Shown here in pieces: positions 32,821 to 42,915 of a stretch of 64,000 bases of DNA (position 1 is the stretch's first letter; every line of letters begins with the position of its first letter). Origin of the DNA: Rikenella microfusus (lineage in GTDB: Bacteria; Bacteroidota; Bacteroidia; Bacteroidales; VadinHA17); the NCBI GenBank assembly GCA_020722575.1, contig DYKN01000006.1, forward strand, positions 47,095-111,094, written 5' to 3'. Below the pieces are notes generated by a model. The model worked only from the letters and a program-made list of their open reading frames with translations, did not search any database and had not been told where the DNA came from. The translations under genes were made by a program, and so were the position numbers.

Positions 32821-33138
32821 ATGTCTGACCAGAAAAATCCAAACCAGATAAGTATAGAACTCAATGAGGAAGTGGCACAGGGTATTTATTCAAACCTTGC
32901 AGTAATAACCCACTCCTCATCAGAGTTTATCATTGATTTCATAAGGCTTATGCCGGGTATCCCGAAAGCTCAGGTGAAATCGAGGATTATCCTTACACCT
33001 GAACATACAAAAAGATTGGTGGCGGCATTGCAGGATAATATAGCTAAATATGAAGCAGTGCATGGAGTTATTAAGGATATAGGTCAGGCCGGCCCGGTAA
33101 TGCCTATTGGTTTTGGTGGTCCTACAGCACAGGCCTGA
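32821..33138 (+). CDS. DUF3467 domain protein
   Basis: MSDQKNPNQISIELNEEVAQGIYSNLAVITHSSSEFIIDFIRLMPGIPKAQVKSRIILTPEHTKRLVAALQDNI; starts 2 nt after the rpoC stop. Confidence 0.85.
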   Translation: MSDQKNPNQISIELNEEVAQGIYSNLAVITHSSSEFIIDFIRLMPGIPKAQVKSRIILTPEHTKRLVAALQDNIAKYEAVHGVIKDIGQAGPVMPIGFGGPTAQA

Positions 33139-33162
33139 AAACATTTTTACAGATTAATTATT

Positions 33163-33195
33163 AGCCTTCCTGTAAATTCAGAGAAGGCTTTTTTG
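33163..33195 (+). terminator. Intrinsic terminator after rpoB-rpoC-DUF3467
   Basis: AGCCTTC (33163-33169) / GAAGGCT (33183-33189) followed by a T-run. Confidence 0.8.
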
Positions 33196-33260
33196 CATAC
33201 TGAAAATAAAATCCTAATTTTACAGTTTAATTACTGTAATGGATTGTTGAAATATTTTAA

Positions 33261-33653
33261 ATGAAGAAAAAAATAATTTTTGGATTTATAGCAACGGTAA
33301 TTATTGTTTTGCTTTTATTTGCTATCGGATGCAAGAAACAACCAAGATGTGGTTGCGGAAAGGATGTCATTTTTACTCTGAACGATACACCTGTGAAAAT
33401 TCAATATAATGAAAGTACAAAAACAATAATATTCAATACTATTTCCAATCCACTTGCAACTTACTATTTCTGTAATCCAATGCAATGGATGGATTCAATT
33501 AAAAAACTCAATACAAATGAATATATTCTCGTTAGCGGAGATGCCTTCTACGAGTGTAACTATTTGTACCAGAGCAGTAATTACTACTATCAGCTTCCAC
33601 CTGTTTACCAGATCATAGTTACTTCTATCAGAGAAGATAATTACGGTAAATAA
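33261..33653 (+). CDS. Hypothetical lipoprotein
   Basis: MKKKIIFGFIATVIIVLLLFAIGCKKQPRCGCGKD...: signal peptide with lipobox-like AIGC. Confidence 0.6.
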   Translation: MKKKIIFGFIATVIIVLLLFAIGCKKQPRCGCGKDVIFTLNDTPVKIQYNESTKTIIFNTISNPLATYYFCNPMQWMDSIKKLNTNEYILVSGDAFYECNYLYQSSNYYYQLPPVYQIIVTSIREDNYGK

Positions 33654-33728
33654 ATACCGTTATCACACTGAAGATAAATTGTATACCGATTTTATAAATC
33701 ATCCTTATTATCTGTATATTTCTGATGT

Positions 33729-34538
33729 ATGTTTTTCGTATCTTTCACGAAAAAACAGATGAAATCATACAGAATATCGTTTGTTGGTTCAGGAAGTGTT
33801 GGAGGGGCACTGTGCAGGGAATTTTTCACAAAAAAACATACTATTGTTCAGATAGCTTCCCGATCGGGTAATAGCGCCATTGAATTATCATCATACTGTA
33901 AAGCAACACCGGTTGAAAACCTTAATTTTGACAGGGAGTGTGATATTATAATTGTTTCTGTACCAGATTATTGCCTGAAAAAAGTCATTAAGGAGATCAG
34001 ATATACCGGAAATCCTGTCATCGCACACACAGCTGGCAGTTACGGACTTGATGTTTTTCCGGATCATATCAAACGAAAGGGAGTCTTTTATCCTTTACAA
34101 ACATTCTCAAAGGAAAGGAAAGTAAATATTAGTAATGTTCCGTTCTTCCTTGAAGCGTCTGACCGAAATACAATGGATGAGCTTAAAAACATTGCCTCGA
34201 TACTTTCAAATTCAGTATATGAGTCGGATGAAAACTCAAGAAGGATGCTCCATCTTGCAGCAGTCTTTGCCTGTAATTTTACAAACCATATGTACATCCT
34301 TGCTAACATGGTCTGCAACAAAACTCCCTATGCGTTTAATGTAATGGAGCCGTTGATTATGGAAACAGCATGCAAAGCTATCGAAATAGGGCCTGAGAAT
34401 GCACAGACCGGCCCGGCAATAAGAAATGACATTGATACTCTGAAAAAGCATCTGAAATTATTATCTTTCTCAAGCGAAATGAAAAGTATATACAAAATCA
34501 TAAGTAACTCAATAATAGAATATTATAAGAATAGATGA
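33729..34538 (+). CDS. Rossmann-like / DUF2520 family protein
   Basis: SYRISFVGSGSVGGALCREFF; C-terminal DUF2520-like helices (HLAAVFACNFTNHMYILAN). Likely start ATG 33759. Confidence 0.85.
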   Translation: MFFVSFTKKQMKSYRISFVGSGSVGGALCREFFTKKHTIVQIASRSGNSAIELSSYCKATPVENLNFDRECDIIIVSVPDYCLKKVIKEIRYTGNPVIAHTAGSYGLDVFPDHIKRKGVFYPLQTFSKERKVNISNVPFFLEASDRNTMDELKNIASILSNSVYESDENSRRMLHLAAVFACNFTNHMYILANMVCNKTPYAFNVMEPLIMETACKAIEIGPENAQTGPAIRNDIDTLKKHLKLLSFSSEMKSIYKIISNSIIEYYKNR

Positions 34539-35056
34539 ATAATTACAGAGAAAAACTTGGTGCAGTCAAAGCTTTTGTTTTCGATATCGATGGTGTATTA
34601 TCTCTTCAAACAATCAGCCTGAATGCTTTTGGTGTTCCGAACAGAACAATAAATTTGCGGGATGGATATGCCATTCAGCTGGCAGTTAAAAAGGGTTATA
34701 AGGTTGCAGTGATTTCAGGGGCAAATTCAAAGGAATATCTTAAGAGACTTAAACAGCTTGGGGTAAGAGATATATATCTTAACAGCAAGTCAAAAATAAT
34801 GGATTTCAGAGCTTTTCTCAGGAAATATGGTCTAAATGCATCGGAAGTTATTTATATGGGAGATGATATTCCTGATTGTGAAGTGATGAGAGAGACTGGA
34901 ATTCCGGTTTGTCCATCCGATGCGGACAGTGAAATAAAGGCCCTTTCAGTGTATATTTCCGACAGAAAAGGAGGTGAAGGTTGCGTTAGAGATATTATTG
35001 AACAGGTACTTCGCCTTCATAACAAATGGATGGATCACGAGGCATTTACATGGTGA
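34535..35056 (+). CDS. HAD-family phosphatase, KdsC (KDO-8-P phosphatase)-like
   Basis: FVFDIDGVLS; YMGDDIPDCEVMRETGIPVCPSDADSEIK; ATGA overlap with the upstream gene. Confidence 0.88.
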   Translation: MNNYREKLGAVKAFVFDIDGVLSLQTISLNAFGVPNRTINLRDGYAIQLAVKKGYKVAVISGANSKEYLKRLKQLGVRDIYLNSKSKIMDFRAFLRKYGLNASEVIYMGDDIPDCEVMRETGIPVCPSDADSEIKALSVYISDRKGGEGCVRDIIEQVLRLHNKWMDHEAFTW

Positions 35057-35058
35057 TT

Positions 35059-36042
35059 ATGAAAGATTTTTTGAAACTGATCCGGTGGCCGAACCTTCTT
35101 ATTATTGTCATTACAATGATACTGATGAGATATGCAGTTATTGGTACATTACTCAGCAAAATTAATGTCACTCTTTATCCTATTGTTGGAACAGGAAAGA
35201 CAATGACACTCCAGCTTCCCTGGTATGATTTCGCTTTCCTGGTGGCTGCAACGGTGCTGATAACAGCAGCCGGATATGTAATAAACGATTATTTTGACAT
35301 CAGAACAGACCTTATAAACCGGGGAAAAGTAATAGTAGGTACATCTGTTCCCCGGAAAAAAGCACTTTTTTGGCATAATCTTCTTAATATTGTCGGTGTG
35401 GCATGTGGTTTTTATGTCTCGTACCGGATAGGATTATTCTGGGCCGGACTAATGTTTCTGATGGTTACGGGCATTTTTTATTTCTATTCAGCAACATATA
35501 AAAGACAATTTCTTCTTGGAAATCTTATTGTGGCAATTCTAACCGGACTGGTACCTGTTCTGGTTCTATACTATGAATGGATACCTCTCAGGAATTATTA
35601 CGCCATTAACGCCGTTAGAATGCCTGATTTCAGATTAATTATCTGGTGGATAGGAGGCTTCTCATTATTTGCCTTTCTAACTACTCTTTCAAGAGAAATA
35701 ATAAAAGATATCGAAGATTTTAAAGGCGATCGTGCTTTCGGAAGAAATACCCTTCCGGTAGTACTTGGAACCAATACTTCGAAAGCTGTGGTTACTGCAC
35801 TTATATCAATTACATTAATTCTTATATATTTGATATGGTATTTATTTATTAACGATATCATTACCTTTTTCTATATTACAATTGCAGTATCATTACCTTT
35901 ATGCTATATCATCTATCTTGTGTTAGTTTCACGTACCGGTAAAGAACTTCACCGGGCAAGCAATCTGATGAAGCTGGTTATGATTACAGGACTGCTTTAT
36001 TCAGTTGTTGTAAAAATAATTGTATCAAATAATCTTTACTGA
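35059..36042 (+). CDS. UbiA-family prenyltransferase (geranylgeranylglycerol-phosphate geranylgeranyltransferase-like)
   Basis: NDYFDIRTD and DIEDFKGDRAFGRNTLPVVLG UbiA motifs, multiple TM helices. Track start 35026 overlaps the HAD gene; ATG 35050 or 35059 plausible. Confidence 0.85.
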   Translation: MKDFLKLIRWPNLLIIVITMILMRYAVIGTLLSKINVTLYPIVGTGKTMTLQLPWYDFAFLVAATVLITAAGYVINDYFDIRTDLINRGKVIVGTSVPRKKALFWHNLLNIVGVACGFYVSYRIGLFWAGLMFLMVTGIFYFYSATYKRQFLLGNLIVAILTGLVPVLVLYYEWIPLRNYYAINAVRMPDFRLIIWWIGGFSLFAFLTTLSREIIKDIEDFKGDRAFGRNTLPVVLGTNTSKAVVTALISITLILIYLIWYLFINDIITFFYITIAVSLPLCYIIYLVLVSRTGKELHRASNLMKLVMITGLLYSVVVKIIVSNNLY

Positions 36043-36044
36043 TT

Positions 36045-36650
36045 ATGTTGCCATTCCTGCCCGATAATTTGAAACTGGTGCTTGTGTCACGCTCACCCAG
36101 ACGCAGAAGCCTTTTGCGTGAGGCAGGAATGGATTTTAAAACTGAAGAAAGAGATTTTGACGAATTCTTCCCTGAAGAGCTGAAAGAGAAAGAAGTTGCA
36201 GAGTATCTGGCATTTTCAAAAGCCAGACAAATTTCCGGAGAATTTTATGTTAAAAATAAAATTTTAGTTACTGCAGATACTATTGTCTGGTGTAACGACC
36301 ATATCCTCGGAAAACCTACCGATTATGACAGTGCCTCAGAAATACTGAAGGAAATATCAGGCAGAACACATAAAGTAATTACCGGAATATGCCTTTCCTG
36401 CTGCGATAATTATCACGTTTTTTCAGAAACGACAAAAGTAACTTTCGATATTCTTTCTGATGACATGATTGATTTCTACATCGGGAACTTCAAACCATAT
36501 GATAAAGCCGGAGCTTATGGTATTCAGGAGTGGATAGGTCTTGTGGGTTGTAAAAGTATTGAAGGATGCTATTTCAATGTTGTAGGCATGCCTGTAAATC
36601 GATTTATCAGAGAATTGAGAAAATTTATTGAGTTAAACTTCAAGAAATAA
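36045..36650 (+). CDS. maf: Maf-like nucleotide pyrophosphatase
   Basis: LVLVSRSPRRRSLLREAGMDF; VTADTIVWCNDHILGKPTD; GRTHKVITGI; DKAGAYGIQEW. Confidence 0.94.
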   Translation: MLPFLPDNLKLVLVSRSPRRRSLLREAGMDFKTEERDFDEFFPEELKEKEVAEYLAFSKARQISGEFYVKNKILVTADTIVWCNDHILGKPTDYDSASEILKEISGRTHKVITGICLSCCDNYHVFSETTKVTFDILSDDMIDFYIGNFKPYDKAGAYGIQEWIGLVGCKSIEGCYFNVVGMPVNRFIRELRKFIELNFKK

Positions 36651-36880
36651 GATTATCAAACATTTATACTAAAAAATAGTAACAGAGTGAAAATCAATTA
36701 ATGAAAATTTTTATTGATTATTATTGCACTATTGTTTTTTCACAAGGCCACAATCCTTTGCATTTTATTTTACCATTGTGGAAGCGAAAATTAGTCAGCA
36801 GGTTGACAAATAGGGAGGGCAAATAAACAAAATTAATCATGGAAACGATTAAAAGGCTTTAAACTTATAAAAAGATAATT

Positions 36881-39043
36881 ATGAAAATGAGAGTTCTGAA
36901 ACTTGCTTTTCTGTTTTTAATGTCTTTCGGAGTTTTACTCCGGGCTGATGAGGGAATGTGGATACCTCTCCTGATTGAAAAATATAACATCAAAATAATG
37001 CAGGAGAAAGGTTTTAAACTTTCGGCTGAAGATATTTACAGCGTTAACAAAGCCTGTATGAAGGATGCAGTAATGATTTTTGGAGGAGGCTGTACAGCTG
37101 AACTTATCTCTCCTGAAGGGCTGCTAATTACCAATCATCACTGCGGTTATGGAGCAATACAAAGGCACTCCACCCTCGAGCATGATTACCTTACCAACGG
37201 TTTCTGGGCAATGAACAGGGATGAGGAACTTCCAAATCCAGGCCTTACAGTAACATTTCTAAAACGCATGGAGGATGTAACTGAACAGGTTCTGAAAGGG
37301 GTTACTGATGCCATGACACAGGAAGAGAGAGAGAAAATAATCAGCCGGAACATAAATGATATAACAATGAGGGCTGTTGAAGGTACCGAATATACTGCCA
37401 TTGTGAAACCGTTTTTTATGGGGAATCAATATTTCCTGTTTGTAAATGAGACCTTTAGAGATGTACGTCTCGTAGGTGCTCCGCCTTCTGCAATAGGAAA
37501 ATTCGGAGGTGAAACTGACAACTGGATATGGCCCAGACATACAGGTGATTTTTCTCTTTTTAGAATTTATGCAGATAAAAATAACAAACCGGCTGACTAT
37601 TCAAAAGAAAATGTGCCATATAAACCCCTGTACCATTTTCCGATATCTCTTAAAGGAGTAAAGGAAGGCGACTTTACTATGGTTTTCGGTTACCCCGGCT
37701 CAACATCAGAGTATGTCCCGTCTTATCATATAGATATGGTGAAAAATTATATCAATCCTAAAATGATTGATATAAGAACAAGGAAAATTGATATCATGGA
37801 AGCGGCTATGGCATCTGATCCATTAATAAGAATACAATACTCGGGCAAAAAATCTGGTATTGCCAACTCATGGAAAAAATGGATCGGAGAAAATCAGGGA
37901 CTGGAGAGGATGGACGTGATCATAAAGAAACTGGAATATGAGAAAAGGTTTACTGATTGGGTAAATCAGGATAATGAAAGGAAATTAAAGTACGGAAATA
38001 TTCTGCCTCGATACAGAGAAATTTATGAACAATACCGTGAATACTATCTTGTAAACAGCTATACCAACGAGGTGATTAATGGCGCTGAAGCTTTCGGTAT
38101 ATCAAGGAATATTGATCCACTTATTAGGCTTTATGAGTCTAATGCCTCTCAAGAGCAGATTAATGAAACACGAGAAAGAATAATTTCTTCAGCCAGATCA
38201 CTGTTCAGGGATTATAACATGCCCACAGACAGGAAGCTTTTCGTTGCAGTAATGGATATGTACGGAAAAAATCTTGACAATAAATGGCTGGCACCTGAAT
38301 ATGTGAAGGTCAGAGGGTTATGTAAGGGCAATTTCAGCATGCTCGCTGACAGAATATATTCCTCAAGTCCTTTTACCGATGAAAAAAGATTTGTGGAATT
38401 TATTAAGAAATTCAACATAAGATCAATCAAAACGGTTAAGAAAGACATTTTCTATGTTCTTGCAACTGGCATGAATTCATTTGTAAATCAGAATGTGAGG
38501 GGGGAACTTGCGCGTCTTGGCAATGAAATTCAATATTTGAACCGTATTTATATGGCAGCACAGATGGAGTTTGAGAAGGGAAAAGTTTTTTATCCCGATG
38601 CCAATTCCACCCTGAGGGTCACTTACGGGCAGGTCAAGGGGTATTATTCAAGAGATGCGGTTTATTTTGCTCATTATACTACACTTAAGGGCATAATGGA
38701 GAAGGATAATCCTGAGATATATGATTACAATGTTCCTGAGAAACTCAGGGAGCTATACCGGAACAGGGATTTCGGTCGTTATACTCAGGATGGTGAAGTC
38801 CCTGTATGCTTTATAGCGGATAATCACACTACAGGAGGCAACTCCGGTAGCCCTGTTATCAATGCTGAGGGACACCTGATCGGAGTAAATTTCGACAGGG
38901 CATGGGAAGGAGTGGCAAGCGATATGGCGTTTAACCCGGAGCAGAGCAGAAACATCAGCCTCGATATCAGATATGCGCTTTTCATTATAGATAAATTTGC
39001 TGGCGCAGGATATCTCCTGAATGAAATGACTATTATTGAGTGA
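36881..39043 (+). CDS. S46 family dipeptidyl-peptidase (DPP7/DPP11 type; FDR motif suggests DPP11-like)
   Basis: GGGCTAELISPEGLLITNHHCGYGAIQ and TGGNSGSPVINAEGHLIGVNFDRAWEGVASD; signal peptide. Confidence 0.92.
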   Translation: MKMRVLKLAFLFLMSFGVLLRADEGMWIPLLIEKYNIKIMQEKGFKLSAEDIYSVNKACMKDAVMIFGGGCTAELISPEGLLITNHHCGYGAIQRHSTLEHDYLTNGFWAMNRDEELPNPGLTVTFLKRMEDVTEQVLKGVTDAMTQEEREKIISRNINDITMRAVEGTEYTAIVKPFFMGNQYFLFVNETFRDVRLVGAPPSAIGKFGGETDNWIWPRHTGDFSLFRIYADKNNKPADYSKENVPYKPLYHFPISLKGVKEGDFTMVFGYPGSTSEYVPSYHIDMVKNYINPKMIDIRTRKIDIMEAAMASDPLIRIQYSGKKSGIANSWKKWIGENQGLERMDVIIKKLEYEKRFTDWVNQDNERKLKYGNILPRYREIYEQYREYYLVNSYTNEVINGAEAFGISRNIDPLIRLYESNASQEQINETRERIISSARSLFRDYNMPTDRKLFVAVMDMYGKNLDNKWLAPEYVKVRGLCKGNFSMLADRIYSSSPFTDEKRFVEFIKKFNIRSIKTVKKDIFYVLATGMNSFVNQNVRGELARLGNEIQYLNRIYMAAQMEFEKGKVFYPDANSTLRVTYGQVKGYYSRDAVYFAHYTTLKGIMEKDNPEIYDYNVPEKLRELYRNRDFGRYTQDGEVPVCFIADNHTTGGNSGSPVINAEGHLIGVNFDRAWEGVASDMAFNPEQSRNISLDIRYALFIIDKFAGAGYLLNEMTIIE

Positions 39044-39064
39044 TAATAATAACAAGGGGGCTCA

Positions 39065-41215
39065 CTAATCTCTACTTTTATTCCTGACGGCTTTCTTTAT
39101 AACATCAAGCAATTCGGCTTTGCTGAAGGGTTTGGCTATGTATCCGTGACATCCGAGATTCAGACATTTCTCCTTTTCTCCTGCCATTGCATAAGCTGTT
39201 TGTGCTATTATTACAGTATTGCTTTCTTTTGCTTTGAGCTTATTAAGTACTTCAAAACCATCAATAACTGGCATACAGATATCCAGAAGTAGTATATCAG
39301 GTTTTATTCTTTTTGCAATCTCCAGCGTTGCTTTCCCATCTTCAGCATGAAATATTATGGCACCTGATTCACTGATGATCTGTTTAATATAAAGAAATGA
39401 ATATAAATCATCTTCTGCTATTAGAATTTTTATCCCTCTCAGGTCAATTAAATCTCTTGTTGATTCTGGAATAACGGGTTCAGGCTTATTCGCCGGAATG
39501 TAAGGAATGGTAAAATAAAAGGTTGATCCTTTGCCCGGCTCCGAATCTACATAAATCTTGCCGTCTAGAAGTTCCAGTAATCTTTTCGAAATACTCAGAC
39601 CTAACCCTGCACCTTCCTGAAAACGACTTGTTTCAAGTTTTCTAAATCTTTCGAAGATTAAATCTTTTTTGTCGGCTGGAATACCTACTCCTGTATCTTT
39701 TACGTAAAACTCAAGAAACTCATTCCCATCTATTCCTTTGATTCTAAGACCTGTCTCAATATAACCTTGCGGAGTATATTTTATAGCATTTGACAGTAAA
39801 TTGTCAAGAATCTGTTGTACACGTTTCTTATCAGTCAGGATTATTTCACTTCGGTATTCTTCCGGAATATTCAGCCTGATTTCAAGGTTTTCTTTTCTGA
39901 TGTACTCCGGGTAAATCTTTGCTGCTTCAACACACTCATTTAACAGCTCAAACAAATTACATGGAGCATTACTTATTTTCAACTGACCTGCTTCGAGTTT
40001 TGAGATATCAACTATATCATTAATCAAATGAAGAAGCCTGTCACTTGAATTTTTGATGATACTCAGATATTGTTTTTTTTCTTCATCAGTAACTTCTGAA
40101 AGGGTTAAAAGATTCGCAAATCCGACTATAGCATTCATTGGGGTACGTATTTCATGGCTCATGTTAGCCAGAAATTCTGATTTTAGCCTGTCACTTTCTT
40201 CAGCTTTGGTTTTGGCGTTCAATATTTCAGCTTCTGCCTTTTTCCTTTCAGTGATATTTTCACCAATAGATGCAAAACCTATAATCTTACCGGTTCTATC
40301 GTCTTTAAGAATAGTAGAGTTCCACAACACAGATATTCTGGAGCCGTCTTTTTTCAGAATTTCAGTTTCAAAGTTCAATTGCATGTTGTGATTATCTTCA
40401 GGAATTTTTAAAGTTTTTGCATACAATTCTTTTCTGTATTCTTCTGGAAGAAAGATATCAAAAGCGTTTTTCCCTATTATTTCCTCGCCGGAATAACCTG
40501 TTTCATTCAGAAAGGCATCATTGCAGAAATTAACAGTACCGCCTGAATCGGTTATTATGGAATAAAGCGTCGTATTTTTGAGCATATCGCTGAATCTTCG
40601 CTCCGATTCTGCAAATTTTCTGGCAGCAAGACGGTTCTGCCAGTTTTTATACTGATTCAGTAGAAGAACCCCCAAAAGAAATGTACCTGCAGGGTAAATT
40701 GTAAGCAGAGGAAGGACAATAGCTTTAAGGGTGGTAAAAAACATATCTTTTGGTAGCAGGAAAGTACAGAGCATCATAAATATATGAACGGTATAGCCAA
40801 GAGCTAAAAGTTCTGTTATATAATTTTTGTCTTTCCATCCGGGCCGGAATCTGTTCCATAAAATTCCTGACAGGCCTGAGGAAATTATAACAGCAATGCC
40901 CATCCACATTCCGCTGCCACCCTGAATAACTCTGAATATACCTGTAATTAATACTGCTATAGCGGTAGGTATAAATCCTAAAAACAAACCTGAAACCGAA
41001 AGTAAAACTGACCGTGTGTCGAAAATGATGCCCGGAACAAGAGTCCACGGAGTGAGCATAAGAATGATTCCAGCTATTCCGATGTAAATTCCTGTTATAT
41101 ATTTGTTGATAAGTTTCCTGTATGTTTCGAATGACCACCAGAATTCATAAATAAGGCTTAGTGCCAGTAGAATGGCTGTGTTCTGAAGAAGGCCGACTAT
41201 GATAGATTTATTCAT
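39065..41215 (-). CDS. Hybrid sensor histidine kinase/response regulator (5TMR-LYT-like membrane domain + PAS + HisKA + HATPase + REC)
   Basis: FLANMSHEIRTPMNAIVGFANLL H-box; DTGVGIPADKKDLIFERFRKLE; GAGLGLSISKRLLELL; REC LLLDICMPVIDGFEVL; LytS-like multi-TM N-terminus. Confidence 0.92.
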   Translation of the reverse strand: MNKSIIVGLLQNTAILLALSLIYEFWWSFETYRKLINKYITGIYIGIAGIILMLTPWTLVPGIIFDTRSVLLSVSGLFLGFIPTAIAVLITGIFRVIQGGSGMWMGIAVIISSGLSGILWNRFRPGWKDKNYITELLALGYTVHIFMMLCTFLLPKDMFFTTLKAIVLPLLTIYPAGTFLLGVLLLNQYKNWQNRLAARKFAESERRFSDMLKNTTLYSIITDSGGTVNFCNDAFLNETGYSGEEIIGKNAFDIFLPEEYRKELYAKTLKIPEDNHNMQLNFETEILKKDGSRISVLWNSTILKDDRTGKIIGFASIGENITERKKAEAEILNAKTKAEESDRLKSEFLANMSHEIRTPMNAIVGFANLLTLSEVTDEEKKQYLSIIKNSSDRLLHLINDIVDISKLEAGQLKISNAPCNLFELLNECVEAAKIYPEYIRKENLEIRLNIPEEYRSEIILTDKKRVQQILDNLLSNAIKYTPQGYIETGLRIKGIDGNEFLEFYVKDTGVGIPADKKDLIFERFRKLETSRFQEGAGLGLSISKRLLELLDGKIYVDSEPGKGSTFYFTIPYIPANKPEPVIPESTRDLIDLRGIKILIAEDDLYSFLYIKQIISESGAIIFHAEDGKATLEIAKRIKPDILLLDICMPVIDGFEVLNKLKAKESNTVIIAQTAYAMAGEKEKCLNLGCHGYIAKPFSKAELLDVIKKAVRNKSRD

Positions 41216-41522
41216 TTTTCATTGAATTACAGATGACCTTATACAATAGTAAAGTTAATATTTTTTTATTATAGTTCAGTAAACTATTTTAATATCAGAA
41301 GAGTAATACAGAAGCAGGTGATTTTACTGGTAAAAATTCGTATTTTAGCAGATGATAGGACAATATAGTTTTATATTAAAAAATATGACCAAATTAGTTT
41401 CAGAGGGATAAATATAAAAGGAGACAATAATAATGAGACATAATGACGAAAATATTATATTTTGGTTACAGCGTACTATCTATATTTCAAATTTAGTTAC
41501 CTTTCGAGACAAATTCTATTTA

Positions 41523-42649
41523 TGCTCAGGATAATTGCTGATGATAAAATTCCGTTTCTCAAAGGTGTTCTTGAACCTTATGCCAGTGTTATTTATTTAC
41601 CCGGGAATAAAATTACACGTGACACAATTTCGGGTGTCGATGCTCTGATTATCCGCACTCGCACGAAGTGTACCCCGGAATTACTGGAGAAGTCGTCAGT
41701 AAAATTCATAGGAACGGCTACTATCGGATTTGATCATATTGATACACACTATTGCGAAAAAAAAGGAATAAGATGGATCAATGCACCGGGATGCAATTCT
41801 TTTTCGGTGCAACAATATATGTGTTCGGTGCTGCTTAAAATTTCACGGGAGTTCAGATTCCGACTCAGTGAAAAAACTATCGGGATAATCGGTGTCGGGA
41901 ATGTGGGATCAAAAGTGGAAAAGTTTGCAAGATTGATGGGTATGAGAGTGCTCCTTAACGACCCTCCAAGAGCAAGAAAAGAGGGTTCAAAAGGTTTTTG
42001 TGATCTTGAAACTATTCTTAAAGAGTCGGATATCATAACCCTGCATGTGCCTCTTAATATTGTTGGGGATGATTCCACATGGCATCTTATTGATGAAGTA
42101 ACCTTAAGAAAAATAAGAAAAGGTTCATGGCTGATTAATACCTCGAGAGGTGAGATTGCAGATACATCCGTTCTTCACAGTGCACTCGACAATGGTATTC
42201 TCTCAGGAGCGGTTTTTGATGTCTGGGAGAACGAACCGGATATTGATGTGACACTTATGAAGAAAGCATTCATTGCAACTCCTCATATAGCCGGCTATTC
42301 AACCGACGGTAAAGCAAATGGAACATCGATGATTGTTAACAGTATTAGCGAATTCTTCGGATTGCCTCTCAGAAACTGGTACCCCGATTCATTGCCAGTG
42401 CCTGAAAATACGGTAATCGACCTGAGAAATATCAATGACGACTATGAAGAAATTGTCAGGAGAGCAGTGTTTCATACCTATAATGTAACAGACGATGATA
42501 TCAGACTCAGATTCTCACCGTCTGATTTTGAAAAATTAAGAGGTGATTATCCAGTCAGAAGAGAATTTCCTGCATATACAGTCAGATTAGCATCCGGACA
42601 AAGTAAAGCAAGGGAAATATTAAGTGGACTCAGGTTCAGGGTAATTTAA
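41523..42649 (+). CDS. pdxB: 4-phosphoerythronate dehydrogenase
   Basis: MLRIIADDKIPFLKGVLEPYASVIYLPG; KTIGIIGVGNVGSKVEKFARLMGMRV; NTSRGEIADTSVL. Start reset from the track's 41462. Confidence 0.9.
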
Positions 42650-42915
42650 TGAATTATCAGACCCTCGTTATCGCATCACTATCAGCAGCTATATCCATTC
42701 TCGCATGAACTATTCGTGGTTTGGAACGTGATGGCCCGTTTGAGTCGGGGGAAAGGGAAATAAAAGTCATTAACAGGCAGAGAGTTACAACCCTGCATTC
42801 CTGAGGTTTGCCACATCCTTTCCAGCTACAGTTGACTGGCTACAAGACGAAGAGAAAAAGTTTATCAGCAAACCAATAACAAGCAGTTGTAATTTTCCCC
42901 ACAGCATATCGTGGT

